A stretch of 64,000 bases of DNA from Adlercreutzia equolifaciens DSM 19450 (lineage in GTDB: Bacteria; Actinomycetota; Coriobacteriia; Coriobacteriales; Eggerthellaceae), in the NCBI RefSeq assembly GCF_000478885.1, contig NC_022567.1:1612001-1676000 (forward strand), in the 5' to 3' direction. The notes under the pieces were generated by a model that did no database searches, had not been told where the DNA came from, and was given only the letters and a program-made list of their open reading frames with translations. Positions 42,147 to 51,356 of the stretch are shown piece by piece (position 1 is the first letter of the stretch; each line of letters begins with the position of its first letter). Made by a program: the position numbers and the translations under genes.

Positions 42147-42540
42147 GTTGCTCACGTTCTCTCTCTCGCCTCGCTTCGCGGCCCTGATTCCGCGCTGCTC
42201 GGCCTCGTTCGAGCCTCCCGAGACGTCCCTGATTCCGTCCCGCTCGACTTCACTCACCGCCGTTTTGCCTGATCAAAAGGCGGTTTTCCTTCCTTTTCCT
42301 TTTGACGTTTCCGCTCTTTGGGCGCAGTGGTGCCAAAGAGTGTTTTCGTTCATGGATTATTATCTACAAATTGGCAACATTGTAAAGGCATGTCAATAAC
42401 AAAAATGACCGTTGTACTGGTATTACTCTTTTGACTGTTTGTCATTTATCGCTAATTTTCACGGCGTCGATTACACAATCGCCGTTACTTGAGCGTCATC
42501 TTCATCGTTGGCTTTTCGTGAAAAATTCACAGCAAATAAC

Positions 42541-42551
42541 ACATATAATGT
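42541..42551. promoter_or_regulatory. Operator-like site O1 (ACATATAATGT)
   Basis: The 11-base core ACATATAATGT is a dyad ACAT-ATA-ATGT. The identical core sits in the parA promoter at 44614-44624. It lies about 395 bases upstream of the giant gene start. A shared regulator is inferred. Confidence 0.45.
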
Positions 42552-42723
42552 TTTTGTCTCTATATTCTTTTATCTCATACTCATGATGCTGTATAACAAA
42601 TTCCCCTGTTTTCCCTGGTCAGAGCGCTTATCGTTGTTATGATTTCATAAACTTATAGTGGCTATATTTTTATATGATTATTGGTTTAGCGACATACATA
42701 GTCCTACTGTCTATATATGACAA

Positions 42724-42738
42724 CAACATTATATGTTG
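42724..42738. promoter_or_regulatory. Operator-like site O2 (CAACAT-TAT-ATGTTG)
   Basis: A perfect dyad with 6-base arms and a 3-base centre; its 11-base core is the reverse complement of site O1. On the minus strand the core contains TATAAT, so the site could overlap a -10 element reading toward the giant gene. No good -35 was found at the matching distance. Confidence 0.5.
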
Positions 42739-42815
42739 AAATGAAATAGCAACCCATCTGTTATGCAACAGAGGAAATTTTTTCAAAAAATTTTTTACAA
42801 CAAGATTCCCGGCAC

Positions 42816-42844
42816 AAAAACCCCGACCAACGGGCTCAGGGTTT
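42816..42844 (-). terminator. Intrinsic terminator, minus strand
   Basis: On the minus strand, AAACCC pairs with GGGTTT around an inner CCCG/CGGG-type pairing, and a run of five T follows. It would end a short RNA started by the promoter at 42905-42933. Confidence 0.55.
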
Positions 42845-42898
42845 AACGCTCTACCTCAAGCACTCATCAAGACACTCAAGCAGAAAACAAGTCTTGAA
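42816..42898 (-). ncRNA. Candidate small RNA divergent to the toxin-like peptide
   Basis: A perfect TTGACA (plus-strand 42928-42933) is followed at 17 bases by TACAAC (plus-strand 42905-42910), predicting a minus-strand start near 42898. The terminator at 42816-42844 would give an RNA of about 83 nt with no open frame. The layout resembles antitoxin RNAs of type I systems, but complementarity to the toxin-like message is only short, so the role is inferred. Confidence 0.4.
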
Positions 42899-43006
42899 GT
42901 ATATGTTGTATTACGCTACTGTGTTTGTGTCAACGGATGTAAGTCCCGGGTGCTGGCGGTGCCTCTGGAAGTATTGGATCGACCAATGCGAAAGGAGGTG
43001 GAGCCT

Positions 43007-43243
43007 ATGGAGATAGCCAACGAGATCCTCGGATTGCTGACGTCAGTCGTCGTGCTGGCAACGGCAGTGGTTAAGCTCTATATCCAGAGCGCCGAGCAGA
43101 AACGTCTTAGTGAGAAAAAGAGGGGCCGACTGAGGAAGCAGCCGACCCTTCCACTCACAACGGCACTGCCCGTTAAGCAAGCCCGGGCTTTCCGTTGGCG
43201 TCATCATAGCATGGCGAAACGCCGCTTTCAACCTACTTCATGA
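43007..43243 (+). CDS. Small hydrophobic peptide, type I (holin-like) toxin candidate
   Basis: 78 residues. Start chosen at 43007 because a perfect AAAGGAGGTG lies at 42991-43000, 6 bases before the ATG; a longer in-frame start at 42950 lacks this. Residues 1-26 (MEIANEILGLLTSVVVLATAVVKLY) form one membrane segment, followed by a very basic tail with KKRGRLRK. This is the plan of TxpA-like type I toxins: strong ribosome site, single membrane span, charged tail. A hairpin at 43121-43150 overlaps the coding region. The 3' end overlaps the convergent RHH gene by 11 bases. The last 40 residues look unconstrained. Toxicity is inferred from layout only. Confidence 0.5.
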   Translation: MEIANEILGLLTSVVVLATAVVKLYIQSAEQKRLSEKKRGRLRKQPTLPLTTALPVKQARAFRWRHHSMAKRRFQPTS

Positions 43244-43793
43244 GTTTCTTGATGAGCTCCTCGTACGCGGCCACAGCGGCCTGCAGCTCTGATTTGTGGC
43301 TCTCCCAATACTCGTCCAGCGCCTGGCGCATCACCTCGGCGCGGGTGACCTTCATCACCGAGGCCAGAAGATCGGCGTGCTCGCGCTGCTCGGCAGTCAT
43401 GGGCACGAGCACCTGGGCGGTCATGCGCGCACCGGAACCTTCGACGGCCTCTTCCACCGGTGCAGCCTCCACGTTTTTCTTGCGAGGCTTGCGCGTCCGG
43501 GAGGCCTTAGGCCTCAACGGGGGCCCGTCGACCGACGCCTCAGCGCTTTCCACCGCCAGATTACTCTGAGTCGAGAAAGAGGCCTCCCCTACCGTCTCAG
43601 GCTGTGCCTCCGCTGCTCTCGCAGCCTCCGCCGCTTTCGCCGTCTTCGCTCTCGTGGCCTTCGCACTCGTCTCTTTCGCAGGCGAAAGAATCTCTTCCTC
43701 GGGCGCAGATTCAACCTCTTCCTGTGCTGCGCCGATGAAGGCCGCAGCGGCGCGGGCGGCGTCCATTTGGGCGCGCAAATCCTTCTTAGCCAT
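43233..43793 (-). CDS. Ribbon-helix-helix partner protein of ParA
   Basis: 186 residues from the ATG at 43791-43793, which overlaps the parA stop by 8 bases and has GGAGG 6 bases upstream, so the two are translationally coupled. Residues 1-120 are a low-complexity Ala/Glu/Lys region with a basic stretch (RPKASRTRKPRKK). Residues 124-165 form a ribbon-helix-helix domain: strand TAQVLVPMT, helix AEQREHADLLASVMK, turn and helix RAEVMRQALDEYW. The C-terminal 20 residues are a coiled-coil-like helix. RHH proteins paired with ParA usually bind centromere or operator DNA and repress their own operon. The palindrome in the parA promoter is the obvious candidate target, by inference. Confidence 0.8.
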   Translation of the reverse strand: MAKKDLRAQMDAARAAAAFIGAAQEEVESAPEEEILSPAKETSAKATRAKTAKAAEAARAAEAQPETVGEASFSTQSNLAVESAEASVDGPPLRPKASRTRKPRKKNVEAAPVEEAVEGSGARMTAQVLVPMTAEQREHADLLASVMKVTRAEVMRQALDEYWESHKSELQAAVAAYEELIKKLMK

Positions 43794-44547
43794 TGACATC
43801 CTCCAAAAGCTCCTCAATGAAGAAGCGGTAGTCGTAGGCGACCTTGGCCGAAGGCGCGTAGGCAAAAAGCGACTGCTTCACCGCCTGGGCCTCTTTGATG
43901 ACCGTCGCCTCGCGAATCCAAGCGCGGAAGACCTTAGTGTCCAATTCGGAAGCCATGGCCTCGGCGTCCTCGCGAATGATTTTCGAGATGGAGGTGCGCG
44001 GGTTGTAGCGCGTGAGCAGAATGCCGGCGATCTTCAGGTCGGGGTTGGTGTACTCGCGGATCGCCTGAATGGTGGCGGCCAAATCGGTGACGCCGTCGAG
44101 CGAGTAGGCGTCGGCCTGGGCCGGAATGACGACCCATGAGGCCGCCGTGAGCGCGTTCACCGTTAGGGTGCCCAGCGCCGGCGGAGTGTCGAGAATCGCG
44201 TAGTCGTAGTTCTCGGCCACCGCCTCCAAGGCCTTGCGCAGCCGGTAGTCCTTCCCCACCGAGGGCATGAGGTCGTCTGCCTTGCCGTTCAGGCGGCTGG
44301 CGGGCACCACGTCGTACCCGTCGATGGACTGGGCGGCATCGGCGACCGTGGCATCGCCGGTGAGCACGTCGAGCGACGAGAGAACCCCCGCCGTCTGCGC
44401 CTTCAGCGTCGTGGAGAGGTTCATCTGAGGATCGAGATCGACGTACAGAACGCGCGCGCCGTCTTCGACCAGTTTCGCGCCGATGGCCAGATTGGTCGTC
44501 GTCTTCGCAACGCCGCCCTTCTGGGAGGCCGCCGCCAATGTGATCAT
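43786..44547 (-). CDS. parA: ParA-family ATPase
   Basis: 253 residues starting MITLAAASQKGG. The start at 44547 is preferred over 44568 because AAGGG lies 6 bases upstream. The deviant Walker A KGGVAKTT is at residues 10-17, with VDLDPQMN and a Walker B-like YAILDTPP further on. These are standard for ParA/Soj proteins, which dimerise on ATP and bind DNA non-specifically to position plasmids, chromosomes or protein cargo. No ParB with a KorB or ParB-nuclease domain is next to it; the partner is the RHH protein downstream. This suggests a plasmid-type partition pair or an orphan ParA positioning something else. It has its own promoter. Confidence 0.92.
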   Translation of the reverse strand: MITLAAASQKGGVAKTTTNLAIGAKLVEDGARVLYVDLDPQMNLSTTLKAQTAGVLSSLDVLTGDATVADAAQSIDGYDVVPASRLNGKADDLMPSVGKDYRLRKALEAVAENYDYAILDTPPALGTLTVNALTAASWVVIPAQADAYSLDGVTDLAATIQAIREYTNPDLKIAGILLTRYNPRTSISKIIREDAEAMASELDTKVFRAWIREATVIKEAQAVKQSLFAYAPSAKVAYDYRFFIEELLEDVNG

Positions 44548-44607
44548 AATCGTCCCTTTCCGCCGCACGAGGGCATAGCTGACCTAGCCCGCTTCTTAGC
44601 AAAACGC

Positions 44608-44635
44608 ACTATAACATATAATGTTATGTTGTCTA
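44608..44635 (-). promoter_or_regulatory. parA promoter with embedded palindromic operator
   Basis: On the minus strand, TAGACA (plus 44630-44635) and TATAGT (plus 44608-44613) are separated by 16 bases. The dyad ATAACAT-ATA-ATGTTAT at 44611-44627 fills the spacer and overlaps the -10. A protein bound there would block transcription, which fits autorepression by the RHH partner. Confidence 0.6.
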
Positions 44636-44642
44636 TAGGGTT

Positions 44643-45842
44643 CTAGGATTCTAAGGGATTCCAAACACCGTCTTCAGTGACGATGGCGGTGATGAGTTCA
44701 TAAGGCGTCACGTCGAAGGCGGGGTTGCGCACGGCAACGCCGAGGATGGGCTCAGCGAGCACCTCGGCGTGATCGCGCTCCTCGATGGGAATATCGGCTC
44801 CCGACTTCGTTGTGCAATCGATAGTACTTTTCGGCGCGGCCACATAAAACGGAATTCGAAAATAGCGCGCCATGATAGCGAGTCCCAGCGTGCCCACTTT
44901 GTTGGCCGCATCCCCGTTCGCGGCAATGCGATCGGCACCGACGATAACGGCATCTACCTGGCCTTCAGCCATAAGTGAAGCAGCCATGTCGTCGCACTGC
45001 AGCGTCACAGGCACCCCTGCGCGGGCCAACTCCCACACCGTGAGGCGCGCGCCCTGGTTCACGGGCCGCGTCTCGTCGGCGAACACACGGTTGATGATCC
45101 CTTCTTGTGCAGCCGCATAAACGACGCCGAGAGCCGTGCCATAAAACGCCGTCGCCAAACTGCCGGCATTGCAGTGCGTGAGGATGTTGAGACCCTGCTG
45201 CCGCGCGGAAGCACCAGAGCGCAAAGGAGCATCGCCGCCACGGTCATGGGGGGCCCCCGGAGCGCCACGTTCCATATCCAGCTTGTCGGCAAGCTCGCGC
45301 AGCAACGCGGCCCCATGGGCCCCGATGCGGCGGTTCACCGCCTCGTCTTCGGCAATAAGGGTCTCGACAAGCTCGTAGAGCGCCTCGGCCGTCTCCGCCG
45401 CCGTCTTGCCGGCAGCGCGGGCCGCACGCGCCGCCTCCTGGGCCCTGCGCACTCCCCAGGACAGGTTGACCGCCGTCGGCCGCGCCTCGGCGATCACGCG
45501 TGCGGCCTCTTCCAAACGATGATCAAACGTAGCCCGATCGATTTCTCCGGCAGAACCGATGCTCTCTTCGCAGTCGCGTTGCGCAGCAAGGCGCGCATCC
45601 CCCTCGGCCACCGCATACTCATAGGCCGCCAGCATCACCGCCGCCGCTCCCGCCACACCGATAGCCGGTGCACCGCGCACGGCCAGCGTCTTCACGGCGT
45701 CCACCACCTCGCGCCAATCCGACGTGCGCACCAGGATCAGCTCGCCTGGCAGGAGCCGCTGATCCACGAACCCCACCGCGGGCACTCCCCCGCTCTTCTC
45801 AACCCAAATCGTTCGCGGCAGGTTTTCCAAATTCAGATTCAT
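44643..45842 (-). CDS. mtnA: S-methyl-5-thioribose-1-phosphate isomerase
   Basis: 399 residues; converts the cyclic aldose methylthioribose-1-phosphate to the ribulose form in methionine salvage or a related 5-deoxypentose shunt. Family signatures are VRGAPAIGVA (residues 55-64), LTHCNAGSLAT with the catalytic Cys at 224, FADETRP (254-260) and GADRIAANGDAANK with the catalytic Asp at 304. It is longer than the usual 340-360 residues, largely from an Ala/Gly/Arg-rich insertion at about 191-216 just before the catalytic Cys. AAGGAGG lies 4 bases before the ATG. No other salvage gene is adjacent, so the substrate in vivo is uncertain. The ppdK terminator sits only 20 bases upstream, so expression needs a promoter close by or read-through. 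Confidence 0.93.
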   Translation of the reverse strand: MNLNLENLPRTIWVEKSGGVPAVGFVDQRLLPGELILVRTSDWREVVDAVKTLAVRGAPAIGVAGAAAVMLAAYEYAVAEGDARLAAQRDCEESIGSAGEIDRATFDHRLEEAARVIAEARPTAVNLSWGVRRAQEAARAARAAGKTAAETAEALYELVETLIAEDEAVNRRIGAHGAALLRELADKLDMERGAPGAPHDRGGDAPLRSGASARQQGLNILTHCNAGSLATAFYGTALGVVYAAAQEGIINRVFADETRPVNQGARLTVWELARAGVPVTLQCDDMAASLMAEGQVDAVIVGADRIAANGDAANKVGTLGLAIMARYFRIPFYVAAPKSTIDCTTKSGADIPIEERDHAEVLAEPILGVAVRNPAFDVTPYELITAIVTEDGVWNPLES

Positions 45843-45861
45843 AGTGCCTCCTTCATATCAA

Positions 45862-45892
45862 AAGGGCCGCTCCGTCGTGCGGAACGGCCCTT
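45862..45892 (-). terminator. Intrinsic terminator after ppdK
   Basis: An 8-base perfect outer stem (AAGGGCCG/CGGCCCTT) and a 4-base inner stem (TCCG/CGGA) enclose a 5-base loop. On the minus strand TTTT follows directly, as expected for termination of ppdK transcription. Confidence 0.85.
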
Positions 45893-45917
45893 AGGGCTAG
45901 GCTCTTTCAGCGGGCGC

Positions 45918-48635
<2,718 letters not shown>

Positions 48636-48852
48636 CTTACTTCTCCTTAAAGCTTAAGCGACGCCCCTTATGCGCGCCGCGATTGCCTTTCCCGCGCTTT
48701 TGCGCGCGCCCCGCCGGCCCCCTCGCCGCCGCCCCTTTCGGGTGCGATGAGCGCGAGGAGCGACGTGCGCGCGAATGGACGCGGTTGCCTTTCCCGCCAT
48801 GCCAGCCGAGCCGGACAAGGCGCCCCGCTCCGTTTCGAGCTTAGCCGCAGGC

Positions 48853-48925
48853 ACATCGCGGGCATCTCGAACATCGCGGGCATCCCCGAACGTCGCGGGC
48901 ATCCCCGAATCGCGGGCATCCCTGT
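48853..48925. repeat. Four-copy tandem repeat of TCGCGGGCATC
   Basis: The 11-mer TCGCGGGCATC occurs four times with spacing of 17-19 bases, joined by short CCCGAA or TCGAACA spacers. It lies about 220-290 bases upstream of the ppdK start. No function is evident. Confidence 0.8.
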
Positions 48926-49251
48926 TGCCTGAGCACCGAAACGAAACAAGTTGGCTTCAATTATAAGGGATAATCTCGCCTATTTCGCGATTCCCCTCCC
49001 CCATCAGGCCGCAGTACCCCAAAATCTCACAAGCGGTCGTTTGCAACCCCAACTCTCCCCGCTCATCTGCCGATGGTGCATCATTCGCCCGAGACGATAG
49101 CGCTCAAGAAACGCAGCAGGAAAAACACTCTGGAGAACGAGCACAGCGGCACACGACAGTCTGGACAGTCTAGGAAATAGACACAGTGGCATACAGCCGC
49201 ATTTCGATGCAAGCCCTCCACGGCCAGAAAATCGGCGTTAACTGCATCACG

Positions 49252-49314
49252 GACCAAAAAAGTGGCACTGACTGCATTTTGGCAAGCCATCTTCGTGGGT
49301 TTTGGCCAAAAAGC
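49252..49314 (+). repeat. Degenerate repeat A, left side of the endonuclease island
   Basis: Contains CCAAAAAAGTGGC, then ACTGCATTTTGG, then the 12-base palindrome TTTTGGCCAAAA at 49300-49311. An inverted relative lies at 51246-51307 on the other side of the endonuclease gene, with 18 of the first 24 bases shared. A half-unit (CCAGAAAATCGGCGTTAACTGC) precedes it at about 49223-49244. Confidence 0.55.
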
Positions 49315-49517
49315 ATTCCTCAGCTGCAAAAGCGACGCGCAAATCGCATCTCCGTCCTCTACCACAAGCCCGTGACCTGGCCTTTTTGATAACCCTTCTT
49401 TTCCCAGCTGAAGACAGTGGTCAATTTTCCCGTCTTAACTGCCAGTTCGCAATGCTTTTTTGTCCAGAAAGTGCCCGAGCAACGCTAGCGATCAGAACCC
49501 GTGGCTGGGCACCCCCG

Positions 49518-50537
49518 CTAAAACACCTCTGCGTGCAGCGCGCTTGACCGACAGCAAGACCGCTGCGCCGCAACCCACCCCTCGTCGAGATAATCATCCA
49601 TGGACCATCTCAGCTGATAGAGTCGTTTTTGCCTTAATGCAAAGTTCTTGCAGCGCAAGCGTAATCGCGTGCCTCGTCTTGCGTGCGCCTCCTGGGCGAC
49701 GTGGCGCATAGCCGAAGCGCTGGCCAACTGCGAAGTTGTAACGGTGATTACCTTCAGGCCGTCACTTTCCAGCGCCATGCGCTTTGTCGCGTCAAGCGTC
49801 GCCTGGCGCGCCGTAAGATGCTCGGCATTCGAATCGAATTCAATGTCGAGCTTGCAGTCCGGCAAATACAGGTCTGGAACCAAGCTCTTCCGTCCAGCAA
49901 GCGCTTTTGCCCGCTTTGAAGGCTTAATGCGCTTGTTCATCACCGACCCGCTCAATCCGAAACCGCCCAACCGCGCTGGGAGTCCGAGCACAAGCCGCAT
50001 GAACACTTCAGGCGGCGATGCTGCCTCAGCGCAGACAAACCGCAGAGCCTCCCGCACGCGTGTAAGGCCATCGTGACCTGGGCAACGCTCGAGATAGGCG
50101 CCGATGCGTCGAGGGCTTGTCAACGGGGTCCGCCCCATAAGCCCCGACGGCACCGAGGGATCGAGGCCGAAAGTCGCGCATAGAAAGCATCCCGCTTGAA
50201 TCAACGGGAGAAGATCGAGGCTCTGGGCCAGCTGAAGAAAGCATAATTCGGGACACGGAACAATAACGCCATGATCGATGCGCAAAAAGGACCCCGATCG
50301 ATAGGGATACGACGAACCATGCAGATGCACATCATCGAGGGAGCAGCGCTCCCACTTAGGAACCAAGCAATGCACGGGGCGCGTAAGGTAAGGCATTCGC
50401 TCACGCACATAGTCCAGGGTAGCCTGCGTAGGGTAGCAGGATTTATCAAGGACGCTGGGGGGCGCCACCGCAGAAGGCGCATCGCCCGCAACGAGATAGT
50501 AGGCGAATGCCGACTCGCCGTAGAGAGCAACGCGCAT
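49518..50537 (-). CDS. PD-(D/E)XK endonuclease-like (DUF559-type) protein
   Basis: 339 residues. The N-terminal half (YGESAFAYYLV onward) and the central PEVFMRLVLGLPARLGGFGL (residues 176-195) resemble a coriobacterial family often annotated as endonuclease-domain hypothetical proteins. The C-terminal part has PDLYLPDCKLDIEFDS (221-236): Asp222, Glu233 and Asp235 fit the D...E-x-D core of Vsr/DUF559-like nuclease folds. A helix with T-x-R-Q-x-x-x-D follows. A GGAGG lies only 3 bases before the ATG, an unusually tight spacing. It is a single gene in a repeat-bordered island between ppdK and the gene for its regulator, suggesting insertion. Whether it cuts DNA, and which DNA, is unknown. Confidence 0.75.
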   Translation of the reverse strand: MRVALYGESAFAYYLVAGDAPSAVAPPSVLDKSCYPTQATLDYVRERMPYLTRPVHCLVPKWERCSLDDVHLHGSSYPYRSGSFLRIDHGVIVPCPELCFLQLAQSLDLLPLIQAGCFLCATFGLDPSVPSGLMGRTPLTSPRRIGAYLERCPGHDGLTRVREALRFVCAEAASPPEVFMRLVLGLPARLGGFGLSGSVMNKRIKPSKRAKALAGRKSLVPDLYLPDCKLDIEFDSNAEHLTARQATLDATKRMALESDGLKVITVTTSQLASASAMRHVAQEAHARRGTRLRLRCKNFALRQKRLYQLRWSMDDYLDEGWVAAQRSCCRSSALHAEVF

Positions 50538-51356
50538 GAACCTCCCCTTCCCATCGTTTGAACAACCGCCTCTCGCTTCGTTTCGCCTCCGCAGCGCGCA
50601 GCTTGAGCGATTCGACGCAACGGGCGAGAGGAAAGTGTTCCGCGTACTCTATGCCAGAAGCAGGCAATTGACTAGGGGTGCATTTTGCCGTCATCCCCGG
50701 CGCCAGTCGGGACTCCATCGGGAATGAAACGAGACATTGCGCTGAAGTTTTCAAAGCACGAGGTCACATGAGGGGAGTTATCAACAACCACGCAAGCCGA
50801 TCGTCGTGCCGTTCCCAAAACGCAAAATACTTCAGGAACAAATTTCTCGTTGCTCTTCTTCGGCGAGCACCCACTGCACAAGATCCGCACATTCACGGCA
50901 TTCCACGCAATTGCTCTGAAAGATATCTGGATCCGCAGCGGGGTGCGCTCGACGAAGCTTGCGGCGCGGCGCGAGCAGCAAGGCGCGCAGGGCTCGACGA
51001 GACACAAGAGGAGCGCGCCCGGCAATATATGCAGCAGAGCGCGACCGACAAATCAGGATCCTCTGGTGCGCCTCATGAATTCTTTTGGCCAAAAATGCCA
51101 CGCTAGCTGGCAGCTATCGCCCTTATTTTGCCCACTACCTTGTTTTTCGAAAAGAGCTCTATAGCAGATTGGAGTTTTCCCTGTTCAGGAGCGCGCAGTT
51201 AGTACTCCGATTGAGCCCAGCGTGAAGCTGATGCAGCCAGCGGCTCCTTTTTGGCCAGAACCTGCCCCCAAGCCTCCGCAAAAGCAGTTTCCGCCACTTT
51301 TTTGACCAGCATTGGGAACAAAGTCGAGCAGCCGGCCGGGGGCGGAACCGCTGCAG
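50538..51356. other. Non-coding stretch between the endonuclease and PPDK regulator genes
   Basis: About 820 bases. Overlapping frames of 60-140 codons exist in several phases but none has a ribosome site or a recognisable sequence. 51083-51094 is a second copy of the palindrome TTTTGGCCAAAA. 51150-51310 holds degenerate GCAGTTA and AGTGGC repeats related to those at 49190-49480. No terminator was found for the regulator gene. Confidence 0.5.
51246..51307 (-). repeat. Degenerate repeat B, right side of the endonuclease island
   Basis: Inverted relative of the repeat at 49252-49314: CAAAAAAGTGGC, then ACTGCTTTTGC, then GGTTCTGGCCAAAAAG. Read on the plus strand it encodes AKAVSATFL, matching NAVSATFL encoded by repeat A on the minus strand, so the similarity shows at the peptide level too. 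Confidence 0.55.

Larger units (their letters stand above)
42147..43006. promoter_or_regulatory. AT-rich control region upstream of the giant gene
   Basis: About 860 bases without a convincing gene. 42147-42345 is GC-rich leader of the giant gene. It contains two inverted repeats (42256-42284 and 42314-42340) and an imperfect 22-base direct repeat beginning CCCTGATTCCG at 42183 and 42228. 42345-42800 is strikingly AT-rich and holds two ACATTATATGT-type palindrome sites and an A/T palindrome with 9-base arms at 42775-42793. Promoters for the giant gene probably lie here, but I cannot fix one with confidence. Confidence 0.6.
48636..49517. other. Non-coding stretch upstream of ppdK with repeats
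   Basis: About 880 bases with no gene I can support. 48660-48850 is GC-rich and has only shadow frames. 48853-48925 holds a short tandem repeat. Around 48960 the minus strand has TATAAT, a possible ppdK -10, without a clear -35. From 49190 to 49480 there are degenerate repeats of the type found again beyond the endonuclease gene. A 94-codon minus frame at 49081-49365 encodes AVSATFL and AVNADFLA repeats but has no convincing ribosome site. Confidence 0.5.

Noticed and set aside
264..42272. Very long plus-strand open frames (up to about 7,156 codons) covering most of the first 42 kb
   Set aside because: They lie codon-for-codon opposite the giant gene and their products are low-complexity Val/His/Gly/Leu/Ala strings with no motif. 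They exist because the sense gene avoids TTA, CTA and TCA codons.
42256..42340. Two stem-loops followed by T-runs on the plus strand, read as terminators
   Set aside because: No plus-strand gene ends there; the stems lie in the leader of the minus-strand giant gene, so they are reported as leader structure instead.
50832..51101. Small minus-strand frame with ILICRSRSAAYIAG
   Set aside because: No ribosome site and no recognisable family. It might be a relic of a nuclease-family gene but this cannot be supported.
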